Positions 35,600-47,096 of a stretch of 64,000 nt of DNA are shown here, in pieces. The stretch lies in assembly GCF_001422375.1 (NCBI RefSeq), contig NZ_LMMU01000008.1:138268-202267 (forward strand). The letters are read 5' to 3'. Position 1 is the first letter of the stretch, and every line of letters begins with the position of its first letter. The translations under genes and the position numbers were made by a program. This DNA is from Methylobacterium sp. Leaf99. Its GTDB lineage: Bacteria; Pseudomonadota; Alphaproteobacteria; Rhizobiales; Beijerinckiaceae. The notes beneath the pieces are model-generated. The model was not told where the DNA came from, searched no databases, and saw only the letters and a list, made by a program, of their open reading frames with translations.

Positions 35600-36208
35600 A
35601 TGGGGCAACGCGTGTCACCGGCAGCGGCGGCTGCTCAGGTCCTGTTGCAGGACGCCATCGATGCTTCCGATGTAATTGGCCGATGGGAGTATGACGTGCC
35701 CAATGACCGGGTCTACGCGGATACGCTCGCGGCCCTGGTGTTCAACCTCGACCCCATGGTGGCGGAGATGGGCGCCCCCTTGAGCGCGTTCCTGGAGGGC
35801 ATTCATCCCGAGGATCGCGAGCGGGCCGCCCGTACCATCGCCCAAAGTGCGGAGGACGGCCTCTCTTGCGTTCTGGAGTACCGGGTGTGTTCCGCCGACG
35901 GCGTGATCCGCTGGATCCTGGATCGCGGCCGCATCGATCACGATCGCGCGGGACGTCCGACCCGCGGCAACGGCATTCTCATCGACATCACCCAGATGAA
36001 GCGCGATGAAGCCGCCTGCATTCACACAGCGACCTCGGTTTCAAACACCCCGTTGGAACGCGCGGCCGAGCACTGCCTCGCCGTCCGCCAAGCCATCTAC
36101 GAGCTCCCGCCATCGGTGCTCCATCAGATGAGCGACATGCTCCTCCTGGAGATCGGACGGAGGCTCTCGGGGATCGCCGCCCTCGAACGTCCGGGCGTCA
36201 CGAACTGA
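35600..36208 (+). CDS. PAS-domain protein
   Basis: 202 residues from the ATG at 35600, chosen for AGGGGG a few bases upstream; ATG 35567 is in frame. A PAS-3-like fold covers residues about 15-135: LLQDAIDASDVIGRWEYDVP, FLEGIHPEDRERAARTIAQS, CVLEYRVCSADGVIRWILDR and GRPTRGNGILIDITQMKRDE. The tail (LERAAEHCLAVRQAIYELP) is helical with no output domain. It is probably a stand-alone sensor working through a partner. The same orientation and a hairpin directly after the stop suggest a single-gene unit. Confidence 0.75.
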   Translation: MGQRVSPAAAAAQVLLQDAIDASDVIGRWEYDVPNDRVYADTLAALVFNLDPMVAEMGAPLSAFLEGIHPEDRERAARTIAQSAEDGLSCVLEYRVCSADGVIRWILDRGRIDHDRAGRPTRGNGILIDITQMKRDEAACIHTATSVSNTPLERAAEHCLAVRQAIYELPPSVLHQMSDMLLLEIGRRLSGIAALERPGVTN

Positions 36209-36210
36209 TC

Positions 36211-36238
36211 CCGGTCCGGTGAGAGTTCACCGGACCGG
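36211..36238. terminator. Perfect 12-bp hairpin after the PAS gene
   Basis: CCGGTCCGGTGA pairs perfectly with TCACCGGACCGG across a GAGT loop. It starts three bases after the PAS stop codon and lies between two convergent genes. The U-tract is poor (ATTGG), so termination may be Rho-assisted. Confidence 0.6.
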
Positions 36239-36317
36239 ATTGGCCTCGAGGGGCCGTGCACCGCCTCCGCTTCGAAGCGGGGGCCGTCAACGGGGGGGCA
36301 CGTCGGGGAGGTTCTCC

Positions 36318-38372
36318 TTACGCCGCCCGCACGGTGGCGAGGAACCCGTCGACTTCCCCGCGCAGGGCCGAGGCCTGGCGGGCGAGGTCGCTGGCGGCGG
36401 TGAGGACCTGATCCGAGCCCGCGCGGGCGGAGTCCGCAGCTGCGCTGACGTCGGCGATGTGGGTCGAGACCTGGCGGGTGCCCTCCGAGGTGTGGATTGT
36501 GGTACGGGCGATCTCCCGGGTGGCGGCGTCCTGCTGCTGGACCGCCGCGGCGATGTCCTGCGACAGGATGCTGAGGCGGTGGATCACCCCGGCGATGCCG
36601 CCGATGGTCTCCACCGAAGCCGCCGTGGAGGTGGTGATCTCGGCGACCTTGGCGGCGATCTCGTCGGTCGCCCGTGTGGTCTGGTTGGCGAGCTCCTTCA
36701 CCTCCGCCGCGACCACGGCGAAGCCGCGGCCCGCCTCGCCGGCGCGGGCCGCCTCAATGGTGGCGTTGAGGGCGAGCAGGTTGGTCTGGCCGGCGATGCT
36801 GGAGATGAGGCCGACGATCTCGCCGATGCTGCCCGCCGCCGCCGCGAGGCGGCGCACGTCCTCGCTCATGCGGGCGGTGTCGCGCTCGGCCTGGGCCGCC
36901 ACCGTGGCGGAGGTCTCGACCCGCGAACCGATCTCGCGCACGGAGGCGCTGAGTTCCTCCGTCGCCGCCGCCACCGTATCGGCGCTGAGCGCCGCGGTCT
37001 GCGAGGTGCTGGCCACGGCGCCGCTCAGGCGGGACGTGTCGCTGGCGGCCTGCGACAGGGCGTAGGCCGCGGCCTCGAGCTGGGTCGAGGCCGCCGACAC
37101 CGCCTCGACGATGCCGCCGGCCCGGGCCTCGAACCCGTCCGCGAGGGCGAGCATCGCGTCGCGCCGCTCGGCCGCCGTGCTCGCGGTGAATCGCTCGGCT
37201 TCGGCCCGGATGCGCTGGCCCTCGGCCAGGCTGTCGCGGAACTCGGCCGCCGCCGCCGCGATGGCCCGGACCTCGCGGGGGCCCCCGACGGGGAGCGGGC
37301 CGGATGCCGCGCCGCGTCCGATGGCCGTGAGGGCGTCGGCGATCCGGCTCAGCGGCCGGGCGATGGCGGTGCCGAAGCCGAAGGCGACGAGGCAGGACAG
37401 GGCGAGGGTCGCGAGGCTGGCGCCGAGCCACAGGGTCGCGCCGCGTTCCGCGTCGGACCGCGCCGCGGCCGCGGCCGCGGCGAGGTCGCCGGTCAGGCGA
37501 TCCTCGATGCCCTTCAGGGCGTCGATGCGCTGGGTCGCGGCGGTGAACCAGGCCGGCGCGTCGGTGAAGCCCAAAGGCTGGCCGGGGATCGTCGCCAGTA
37601 CGAGGCCGCGCAGGCGCTCGACCTCGCGGGCCGCCGGGCTCGCCGCCGCGGCGTCGAGGAGCGCCGCCTGGGCCGGGTCGGCCGCGAGGCGGAACAGGGA
37701 TTCGTAGGTCGCCTGGCCGGCGCCGAGGGCCAGCAGGCGGGAGAAGCCCGGCAGATCGACCTGGCCCGCACCGATGATGCCGGCCCCAGTGGCCCGCTCC
37801 TGGCCCGCGAGCTCCTTCAGGGACAGGAACGACGCGTAGGTCGCGACCCGGGTGCTCAGGGCGGCGTCGGCGGCCACCTGCGACATCTCCCGCACGAGGT
37901 CGAGGGCCCTGGCGATCATGTCCGAATAGGTGGCGAGGTTCTGGGCGGGCGTCGGCGCGAGGCCGTCCACGGCCCGGCGATGGGCGCCGAGGCCGTCGAG
38001 GGCGGCGGTGAGGGCCGCGCCGCGACCGGCGAGGCTGCCGCCGGCCGAGGCCGGCTCCATCGCCGCATAGGTCTCCATCAGGCGGGCCCGGCTCGCATCC
38101 GTGCGGGTGCGCTGGGCGTCGAGTTCCGTCCGGAACCGGGTGCCCTTCGAGGCGAGGAACAGGCTGGAGGCGCCGCGTTCGCGCTGGGCCTCGTGGACGA
38201 ATCCGCCGACCTGGCCGGCGAGTCCGAGGAGGTTTTCCACCGCGACCATGTGGGCGCGCTCGGTCATCCGCCCGGAAATCGCCAGGCCCGCCACGACCGC
38301 GAAGGCGAGGCACGGTGCCAGGGCGACGAGGAGGATGCGACCGCGGAGGGATTGGAAGAAACTGGCGAGCAT
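36318..38372 (-). CDS. Methyl-accepting chemotaxis protein with NIT (nitrate/nitrite-sensing type) domain
   Basis: 684 residues. TM1 ([20 protein letters not shown], about 11-30) is followed by a helical periplasmic NIT domain: [20 protein letters not shown] near 55-75, then [20 protein letters not shown] and [15 protein letters not shown] sequence to about 290. TM2 lies near 315-335 ([20 protein letters not shown]), then HAMP and a signalling domain with the hairpin [20 protein letters not shown] and [20 protein letters not shown]. The NIT fold is known for nitrate/nitrite receptors, so this chemoreceptor may sense those or similar small ligands. It is a stand-alone gene convergent with PAS. 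Confidence 0.92.
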   Translation of the reverse strand: MLASFFQSLRGRILLVALAPCLAFAVVAGLAISGRMTERAHMVAVENLLGLAGQVGGFVHEAQRERGASSLFLASKGTRFRTELDAQRTRTDASRARLMETYAAMEPASAGGSLAGRGAALTAALDGLGAHRRAVDGLAPTPAQNLATYSDMIARALDLVREMSQVAADAALSTRVATYASFLSLKELAGQERATGAGIIGAGQVDLPGFSRLLALGAGQATYESLFRLAADPAQAALLDAAAASPAAREVERLRGLVLATIPGQPLGFTDAPAWFTAATQRIDALKGIEDRLTGDLAAAAAAARSDAERGATLWLGASLATLALSCLVAFGFGTAIARPLSRIADALTAIGRGAASGPLPVGGPREVRAIAAAAAEFRDSLAEGQRIRAEAERFTASTAAERRDAMLALADGFEARAGGIVEAVSAASTQLEAAAYALSQAASDTSRLSGAVASTSQTAALSADTVAAATEELSASVREIGSRVETSATVAAQAERDTARMSEDVRRLAAAAGSIGEIVGLISSIAGQTNLLALNATIEAARAGEAGRGFAVVAAEVKELANQTTRATDEIAAKVAEITTSTAASVETIGGIAGVIHRLSILSQDIAAAVQQQDAATREIARTTIHTSEGTRQVSTHIADVSAAADSARAGSDQVLTAASDLARQASALRGEVDGFLATVRAA

Positions 38373-38841
38373 CGAGAAGAGCTTTCCTGGAACGTCAGGT
38401 TTCCTTAGTCATGGAGATCCGTAAACGTGGTCTTTCCCAGCGAATGCATGCCTGGTTTTTCCGCACCGATGATGATTTCATGGGCGGATCTGTTGCGTGA
38501 TCGGGACGACCTCCACGACGACGCAGGATCGGATGGCGATCCGCGTGGTGGTATCTTCCCGGACGGTGTGGCGACCGCCGGTGCGACCGGGATATCTGTT
38601 CTCCCGTGCATCGCTGTCGTGCGGCGCCGGCTCGCTCTTCCGCGGCGCGTCGGCGGCGCGTCGGGACGGCTCGCCCGTCGGGACGGACCGGACCGCGGCG
38701 GAAAACCTCGGACCGCCGGAGGCACGACGGACCGGCGCGACGGCCCTCGCGCCGGGCGACGGCGTCGTCCCGCGCACCCATTGCGCCGGCGATTCGCCGG
38801 AACAGCACCCCACGCCCTTGTCTGGGGTGGTCCAAGGCCCA
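38373..38841. other. Divergent intergenic region between the chemoreceptor and hflX
   Basis: No assured gene. A 29-codon plus-strand frame at 38411-38500 ([20 protein letters not shown] continuing to GGSVA) looks protein-like but has only a weak AGG eleven bases upstream. The hflX frame is open for 115 codons before the chosen start, but the sequence there is Arg/Gly/Pro-rich and not HflX-like. Confidence 0.35.
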
Positions 38842-40293
38842 ATGTCGGAAGATCACGAAAAAGGGTCTGACACGCACGCGATGACGGAAACCATGACGCC
38901 CGGCGAAGCCCGGCTCCAGGCGATGGCCGCCCCCGAAGGCGACATCGCGGCCGCGACCCACACCCTCGTGGTCGGGCCGTATCTCGGCCGGGTGGCCCAG
39001 CGCAGCGCCGGGGGCGTCCACAGCGCCGAGATCCTCCGGTCCAACGAGGCCCGCCTCGACGAGGCCTCGGGCCTCGCCGCCGCCATCGAGCTCGACGTGG
39101 TCGAGGCGATCTTCGCCCCGGTGCAGCGCATCCGGCCCTCGACCTATCTCGGCAAGGGCCGGGTCGAGGAACTCGCCGGCGTGATCAAGGCGCGCGAGAT
39201 CGGCCTCGTGGTGATGGACTGCGCCCTCTCGCCGGTGCAGCAGCGCAACCTCGAGAAGGAGTTCGGCTGCAAGGTCATCGACCGCACCGGCCTCATCCTC
39301 GAGATCTTCGGTCGCCGCGCCTCGACCCGCGAGGGCACGCTCCAGGTCGAGCACGCGCACCTGGCCTACCAGCGCAGCCGTCTCGTGCGGTCCTGGACCC
39401 ACCTCGAGCGCCAGCGCGGCGGCTTCGGCTTCCTCGGCGGCCCCGGCGAGACCCAGATCGAGGCCGACCGGCGCATGATCCAGGAGCGGATGACGAAGAT
39501 CGAGCGCGAGCTCGACGGCGTCACCCGCACGCGCGGCCTGCACCGCCAGGGCCGGGCCCGGGTGCCGTACCCCATCGTGGCGCTGGTCGGCTACACCAAC
39601 GCCGGCAAGTCGACGCTGTTCAACGCCCTGACCAAGGCCCAGGTGATGGCGCAGGACATGCTGTTCGCCACCCTCGACCCGACGGCGCGGGCGACCAAGC
39701 TGCCCCACGGCGAGACCGTGATCCTCTCGGACACCGTGGGCTTCATCTCCGAACTGCCGACCTCCCTCATCGCGGCCTTCCGGGCCACGTTGGAGGACGT
39801 CATCGAGGCCGACATCCTGCTCCACGTCCGCGACGTCTCGCACGGCGACAGCGAGGCCCAGGCCGAGGATGTCGGCGCCGTCCTGCGCGAACTCGGCATC
39901 GAGACCTCCGCCACCCGGATCATCGAGGTCTGGAACAAGGCCGACCTCCTCGACGCGGACGAGCGCACCCGCCTGCTCAACCTCAGCGCCCAGGGGCGCA
40001 CGGACCGGGACAGCGACGCGCCGGTCCTCGTCTCGGCCCTCACCGGCGAGGGCCTTGCGGCGCTGACGAGCCGGATCGAGGCCCGCATCGCCCGCCAGCG
40101 CTCGACCTTCGCGGTGGTGCTGCCGCCCGAGGACGGGGCGTCCCTGCACTGGCTCTACGAGAACGGCGAGGTTTTGGACCGGCGCGAAGAAGAGGGCGGC
40201 ACCATGCACCTCGCCTTCCGCATCGCCCCCGAGAAGGAGCCGCGCTTCCTCAACCGCTTCGCGGGCGCGCGCCGGCTGAACCGGGTCGGATAG
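38842..40293 (+). CDS. hflX: GTPase HflX
   Basis: 483 residues from the ATG at 38842 with AAGG upstream; ATG 38881 is also possible. The N-terminal HflX domain ([40 protein letters not shown]) and the coiled linker [19 protein letters not shown] are followed by the G domain: G1 [19 protein letters not shown]3 [13 protein letters not shown] and G4 [10 protein letters not shown]. HflX is a ribosome-associated GTPase that rescues stalled ribosomes under stress. In many relatives hflX directly follows hfq. Here it is about 5 kb away and on the opposite strand. Confidence 0.96.
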   Translation: MSEDHEKGSDTHAMTETMTPGEARLQAMAAPEGDIAAATHTLVVGPYLGRVAQRSAGGVHSAEILRSNEARLDEASGLAAAIELDVVEAIFAPVQRIRPSTYLGKGRVEELAGVIKAREIGLVVMDCALSPVQQRNLEKEFGCKVIDRTGLILEIFGRRASTREGTLQVEHAHLAYQRSRLVRSWTHLERQRGGFGFLGGPGETQIEADRRMIQERMTKIERELDGVTRTRGLHRQGRARVPYPIVALVGYTNAGKSTLFNALTKAQVMAQDMLFATLDPTARATKLPHGETVILSDTVGFISELPTSLIAAFRATLEDVIEADILLHVRDVSHGDSEAQAEDVGAVLRELGIETSATRIIEVWNKADLLDADERTRLLNLSAQGRTDRDSDAPVLVSALTGEGLAALTSRIEARIARQRSTFAVVLPPEDGASLHWLYENGEVLDRREEEGGTMHLAFRIAPEKEPRFLNRFAGARRLNRVG

Positions 40294-40363
40294 GCGGACC
40301 GAGGAAGCGGGGGGGCAGGCCCCTCTCCGCAACGACGGGACACCGTCCGGTTCCCGGCACAAC

Positions 40364-40399
40364 AAAAAGCCGTCCCTCCCGAAGGAGGAACGGCTTTTT
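40364..40399. terminator. Bidirectional rho-independent terminator
   Basis: AAAAAGCCGTCCCTCC and GGAGGAACGGCTTTTT form a long stem around CGAA, with A and T tracts at both ends. It stands between convergent hflX and the outer-membrane barrel gene and can serve both. Confidence 0.9.
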
Positions 40400-40459
40400 G
40401 CGTTCCGAGGCCCGCGGACCCGGAGGTCCGCGGCAACCGGATCAGTCCCTGCGGACCAC

Positions 40460-41434
40460 TCAGTACTTGCGGATGACCGGGGACACCGGAGCGGCCGCGA
40501 CGGCGGTGGGCGAGTACAGCGGAACGATCAGGCGGAACCAGCCTTCGACCGTGTCGGCGCGGCGCACAGAGTTGACGACCGTGGTGGCGACGTAGGCCTG
40601 GGCGGTGACGGGTCCGAAGTCGTAGCCGATGAGACCACCGACCGAGAAGTTGCCGCGGTTGCCGGCGGCGAGGCTGGCAGCGCTGATGTCGAAGTTCATG
40701 GTGCCGTAGCCGATGGCGCCGATCTCGAACTTGCCGAACTTCTTGGTCGCGGTCAGGTCGAGGTTGAGCGAGTCGGAGATGATGAACGGACCGCGGGTGT
40801 TGCCGAAGCCCACCGTGTTGGTGCCACCGAACGAGGCCGGCGAATCGTAGATGTTCGCGGTCAGGTTGGCGGTCAGGTTGTAGCCGTCGCCGGTGTAGCT
40901 GGCGGCGACGCCCATGCGGTAGGTGTTGGAGGCGAGCTGGCCGAGCACGGGAGCACCGGCGAAGTTGCCGTTGTTGTTGACGAGGACGCCGCGGCCGGCA
41001 TTGAGCTCGTTGAGGTAGACACCGCCGAGCAAGCTGACGCCGAAGTTGTTGCCGAGATCGAAGGCCCAGATGCCGCCGACGAAGGTGCCGACGTTGATGG
41101 ACAGATCACGGGCGCCCTGCGGGCCACCGTTCTTGCCGAAGGCGAACACGGTCGGGGGAGCGACGAGGAGCTCGACGCGGCCGCCGAACGGCACGAACGG
41201 GGTCGACCAGACGAGCACGGGGACGTTGACGCCGACGTCGACCGAGCCGGGGCCGGTGTTCTCGTTGCTGCGGTAGACGAAGGTGTTGAGGGCGTAGATG
41301 CCCTCGGGCAGCGGGGCGCCGGTGGCGAGGCCGACCTGCTCACCGGGAACCGTGGTCGTCTGGGCGAAGGCGGCGGTGGCGGACATGCCGACCGAAAGCG
41401 CCACCGCTCCGGCGGCGAGCCAGTTCTTCATCAT
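40460..41434 (-). CDS. Outer-membrane beta-barrel protein, paralogue of 23428-24303
   Basis: 324 residues from the ATG at 41434, with AAGGA eight bases upstream. Signal peptide to about 27 ([12 protein letters not shown]). Barrel-like strands include [77 protein letters not shown] and [20 protein letters not shown], with terminal [14 protein letters not shown] ending in Tyr. It belongs to the phenol-degradation MetA/SphA-like outer-membrane family; the ligand is unknown. Strong ribosome binding site, biased codon use and a strong terminator suggest high expression. Confidence 0.85.
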   Translation of the reverse strand: MMKNWLAAGAVALSVGMSATAAFAQTTTVPGEQVGLATGAPLPEGIYALNTFVYRSNENTGPGSVDVGVNVPVLVWSTPFVPFGGRVELLVAPPTVFAFGKNGGPQGARDLSINVGTFVGGIWAFDLGNNFGVSLLGGVYLNELNAGRGVLVNNNGNFAGAPVLGQLASNTYRMGVAASYTGDGYNLTANLTANIYDSPASFGGTNTVGFGNTRGPFIISDSLNLDLTATKKFGKFEIGAIGYGTMNFDISAASLAAGNRGNFSVGGLIGYDFGPVTAQAYVATTVVNSVRRADTVEGWFRLIVPLYSPTAVAAAPVSPVIRKY

Positions 41435-42001
41435 GTGTCTGTCCTTCCCAAGGATTTCAGGCGGGCGCCGCGTAGCCTTCCGCACCATTCTGCCGGTCCG
41501 CCGCTTTTCGAGCGGCGTGTTCCCGTTGGCTTGGAAGGCCCCCCTTGCGGCCCGAATTCGTGTCTCAACGAGGGGAACTATTCTACAGCTCGGCCCGGAA
41601 GGACAGCGCATTGCACTGAAACGGGGCAGTTCCAAACTGACCGTTGCGTAAAAGCCGCATTTCGGCCGCGGTGCAACACCGGGGTTTGTTAACCTTTGCG
41701 GCGCGGCACCGAACGCGCCGGATCACCGAACCGGAACGATATCGCTGACGGCGTAAGCGTTTGCCGCGACCGCAGGGTTCGGGAGAAAGCGGAAATCCGC
41801 CCTCGGCGATTGCGCAAACGTTAACCTTCTGCCCGCCGGCCCCCGGGTCGGTCCCGCGGCGCGGGACGGACGTCGGCCGCCGAGAGGCCTTGCGCACCCT
41901 GCGAATCATCGCCCGGCGCCGCCTGCCCCACCCCGAATCAGTCCGGGAAACGCGTCCTTCCGCGGCGAGCCGGCGGTCCGGTCGTCGCGACGGTGTCCTA
42001 G
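41435..42001. other. Long leader/intergenic region between the outer-membrane barrel and uvrA
   Basis: About 570 bp with no credible gene. Two TTAACCTT(T/C) boxes, at about 41691 and 41820, each near a GCG-rich flank, are the only visible repeats. Both lie upstream of the barrel gene and may be regulator sites. Confidence 0.35.
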
Positions 42002-42076
42002 GTGTCTCTCACAAAACTCCCGCTGCCCGTTGGTCGCAGAGCGAGAACCGTCGGGGATCGGGAGTTTTGTGAGGCA
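42002..42076 (-). repeat. 75-bp palindromic element, copy D
   Basis: GTGTCTCTCACAAAACTCCC at the left and CGGGAGTTTTGTGAGGCA at the right are inverted arms around a centre containing GAGCGAGAACCG. It is the best-conserved copy; its reverse complement aligns with copy A over the full 75 bp. It ends two bases before the uvrA stop codon. Confidence 0.85.
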
Positions 42077-42078
42077 CT

Positions 42079-45072
<2,994 letters not shown>

Positions 45073-45119
45073 GGGGTCTCTTCGAAGTCGGGTCGCCGCG
45101 GGCGTCATGCGTCCGAGGG

Positions 45120-45171
45120 GGAACGGTACCCAAGGAACGGCACCCAAGGAACGGTACGCCCGGAACAGAAC
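45120..45171. repeat. 14-bp tandem repeat with spaced GAAC half-sites before uvrA
   Basis: Units GGAACGGTACCCAA, GGAACGGCACCCAA, GGAACGGTACGCCC and a degenerate GGAACAGAACGCAT follow head to tail. GAAC occurs at 45121, 45135, 45149, 45163 and 45168. It lies about 50-100 bp upstream of the uvrA ATG. The alphaproteobacterial LexA box GTTC-N7-GTTC is not matched because the spacing is N10. Confidence 0.7.
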
Positions 45172-45283
45172 GCATGTCGGGCGCCGGGGCCCCGTGGGCA
45201 AGGTGCGGCGCTCGGTCTCCCGAAGGGATGTGCAGTTTTGCGGCGACCCGGACCGGCCCCCGGAGGGGGCCGTGCGTCCCGGT

Positions 45284-45544
45284 TCAGGCGATGGCCTTCT
45301 CCGGCGCGGTCTCGTCCGGCTCGAACAGCTGTACGGGATGGCCCGGCATGATGGTCGAGATGGCGTGCTTGTAAACGAGCTGCGAATGGCCGTCCCGACG
45401 CAGGAGCACGCAGAAATTATCGAACCAGGTGACGACGCCCTGAAGCTTGACGCCGTTGACGAGGAAGATGGTGAGCGGGATCTTGTTCTTGCGAACGTGG
45501 TTCAGGAACGTGTCCTGCAGATTCTGAGCGCGTTCGCCCGCCAT
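45284..45544 (-). CDS. hfq: RNA chaperone Hfq
   Basis: 86 residues. The Sm1 motif runs through [20 protein letters not shown] and [20 protein letters not shown]; the Sm2 motif is [11 protein letters not shown]. The C-terminus is short ([13 protein letters not shown]), as in other alphaproteobacteria. Start ATG at 45544 has AAGGA eight bases upstream. Hfq pairs small RNAs with mRNAs. It lies 182 bp downstream of ntrX in the same direction. Confidence 0.98.
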   Translation of the reverse strand: MAGERAQNLQDTFLNHVRKNKIPLTIFLVNGVKLQGVVTWFDNFCVLLRRDGHSQLVYKHAISTIMPGHPVQLFEPDETAPEKAIA

Positions 45545-45725
45545 TGTTCTTATCCTTGCTCAAACTGCCGCCCGCCGCACATGACGGGTTCTCATCAGTT
45601 GGGTGCGCGTTGTACGGGACCGCGCGATTTGACATCGGCGTGTCCCGGAATACGCGCAGCCCATTACACGTGCATCGGCGCTGCGATGCAAGTCCATCTC
45701 CACACGTCCCGCCGTCGTCCGGAGC

Positions 45726-47096
45726 TCAGGGGCCGATGCCGAGGGACTTGAGTTTCCGGTGCAGGGCCGAGCGCTCCATGCCGATGAACTCGGCCGTGCG
45801 GGAGATGTTGCCCGAGAACCGGGCGATCTGCGCCACGAGGTACTCGCGCTCGAAGATCTCGCGGGCCTCGCGCAGGGCGAGACTCATGAGCTTCTCGCCG
45901 CCCGACCCGTTGGGCGTCGTCGGCACCAGGGCGCCGATCTCGGTGGGCAGCATCTCGGAGGTGACCTCCTGCTCCGGGTCCGTGTGGGTGAGGATCATCA
46001 GGCGCTCGACGTTGTTGCGCAGCTGGCGGACGTTGCCGGGCCAGTCGTGCGACTGCAGCACCGCCATGGCGTCCTCGGCGATGCGCCGGCGCGGCAGGCC
46101 GGTGGCGCCCGAGATCTGCTCCATGAAGAACGCGATCAGCTCGGGCACGTCCTCGCGGCGCTCGGACAGGGCCGGCACCCGGATCGGCACCACGGACAGG
46201 CGGTGGAACAGGTCCTCGCGGAAACGGCCGGCGGCGATCTCCTCGGCGAGGTCGCGCGACGACGACGAGATGATGCGGACATCGACGTGGACCCGGGTGG
46301 TGCCGCCGACGCGCTGGAAGTTCTGGTCGACCAGGACCCGCAGGATGCGGTTCTGGGTCTCGCGCGGCATGTCGGCGACCTCGTCGATGTAGAGGGAGCC
46401 GCCATGGGCCTCCTCCAGGGCGCCGACCCGGCGCACCCGCCCCTCCCCCGCCTCGACGCCGAACAGCTCGGCCTCCATGGTGTCGGGGGTGATGGTGGCG
46501 GCGTTGATGACGACGAACGGACCGTTGGCCCGGGTCGAGGTGGCGTGCAGGGTGCGGGCCGAGAGCTCCTTGCCGGAGCCGGGGGCGCCCAGAATCATCA
46601 CCCGGGCGTTGGTGGGCGCCACGCGCTCCACGGTCTGGCGCAGCTGGTTGCACACCACCGACGCGCCGACGAGGCGGCTCGCCTGCCCCGAGCGGGTCTT
46701 GAGGTCGCGGACCTCGCGCTTGAGGCGGGAGGCTTCGAGGGCGCGCTCGGCCACCAGGATGAGCCGGTCGGCCTTGAACGGCTTCTCGATGAAGTCGTAG
46801 GCGCCCGCCTTGATGGCCGCCACCGCCGTCTCGATGTTGCCGTGGCCCGAGATCATCACCACGGGCAGGTCCGGGTGGCCGGCCTTGATCTGGTCCAGCA
46901 CCTGCAGCCCGTCGAGGCGCGAGCCCTGCAGCCAGATGTCGAGGAAGACGAGGTGGGGCCGGCGCGACTCGATGGCGGCCAGGGCCTCGTCGGAGCCGCC
47001 GGCCGTGCGGGTGCGGTGGCCTTCGTCGTCGAGGATGCCGGCGACGAGGTCGCGGATGTCGGCCTCGTCGTCGACGATCAGGATATCGGCGCTCAT
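45726..47096 (-). CDS. ntrX: Nitrogen/redox response regulator NtrX
   Basis: 456 residues. Receiver domain with phosphoacceptor Asp-53 ([11 protein letters not shown]), AAA+ domain with Walker [19 protein letters not shown] near 170, and a C-terminal Fis helix-turn-helix ([20 protein letters not shown]). The L1 loop that holds GAFTGA in sigma-54 activators reads [18 protein letters not shown] here, so GAFTGA is absent. That fits alphaproteobacterial NtrX proteins that do not act as typical sigma-54 activators. The ATG overlaps the ntrY stop (ATGA), so the pair is translationally coupled. Confidence 0.96.
   Translation of the reverse strand: MSADILIVDDEADIRDLVAGILDDEGHRTRTAGGSDEALAAIESRRPHLVFLDIWLQGSRLDGLQVLDQIKAGHPDLPVVMISGHGNIETAVAAIKAGAYDFIEKPFKADRLILVAERALEASRLKREVRDLKTRSGQASRLVGASVVCNQLRQTVERVAPTNARVMILGAPGSGKELSARTLHATSTRANGPFVVINAATITPDTMEAELFGVEAGEGRVRRVGALEEAHGGSLYIDEVADMPRETQNRILRVLVDQNFQRVGGTTRVHVDVRIISSSSRDLAEEIAAGRFREDLFHRLSVVPIRVPALSERREDVPELIAFFMEQISGATGLPRRRIAEDAMAVLQSHDWPGNVRQLRNNVERLMILTHTDPEQEVTSEMLPTEIGALVPTTPNGSGGEKLMSLALREAREIFEREYLVAQIARFSGNISRTAEFIGMERSALHRKLKSLGIGP

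Noticed and set aside
45120..45171. Standard LexA (SOS) box before uvrA
   Set aside because: GTTC half-sites are present but the spacing is 10 bases, not the 7 of the alphaproteobacterial box.
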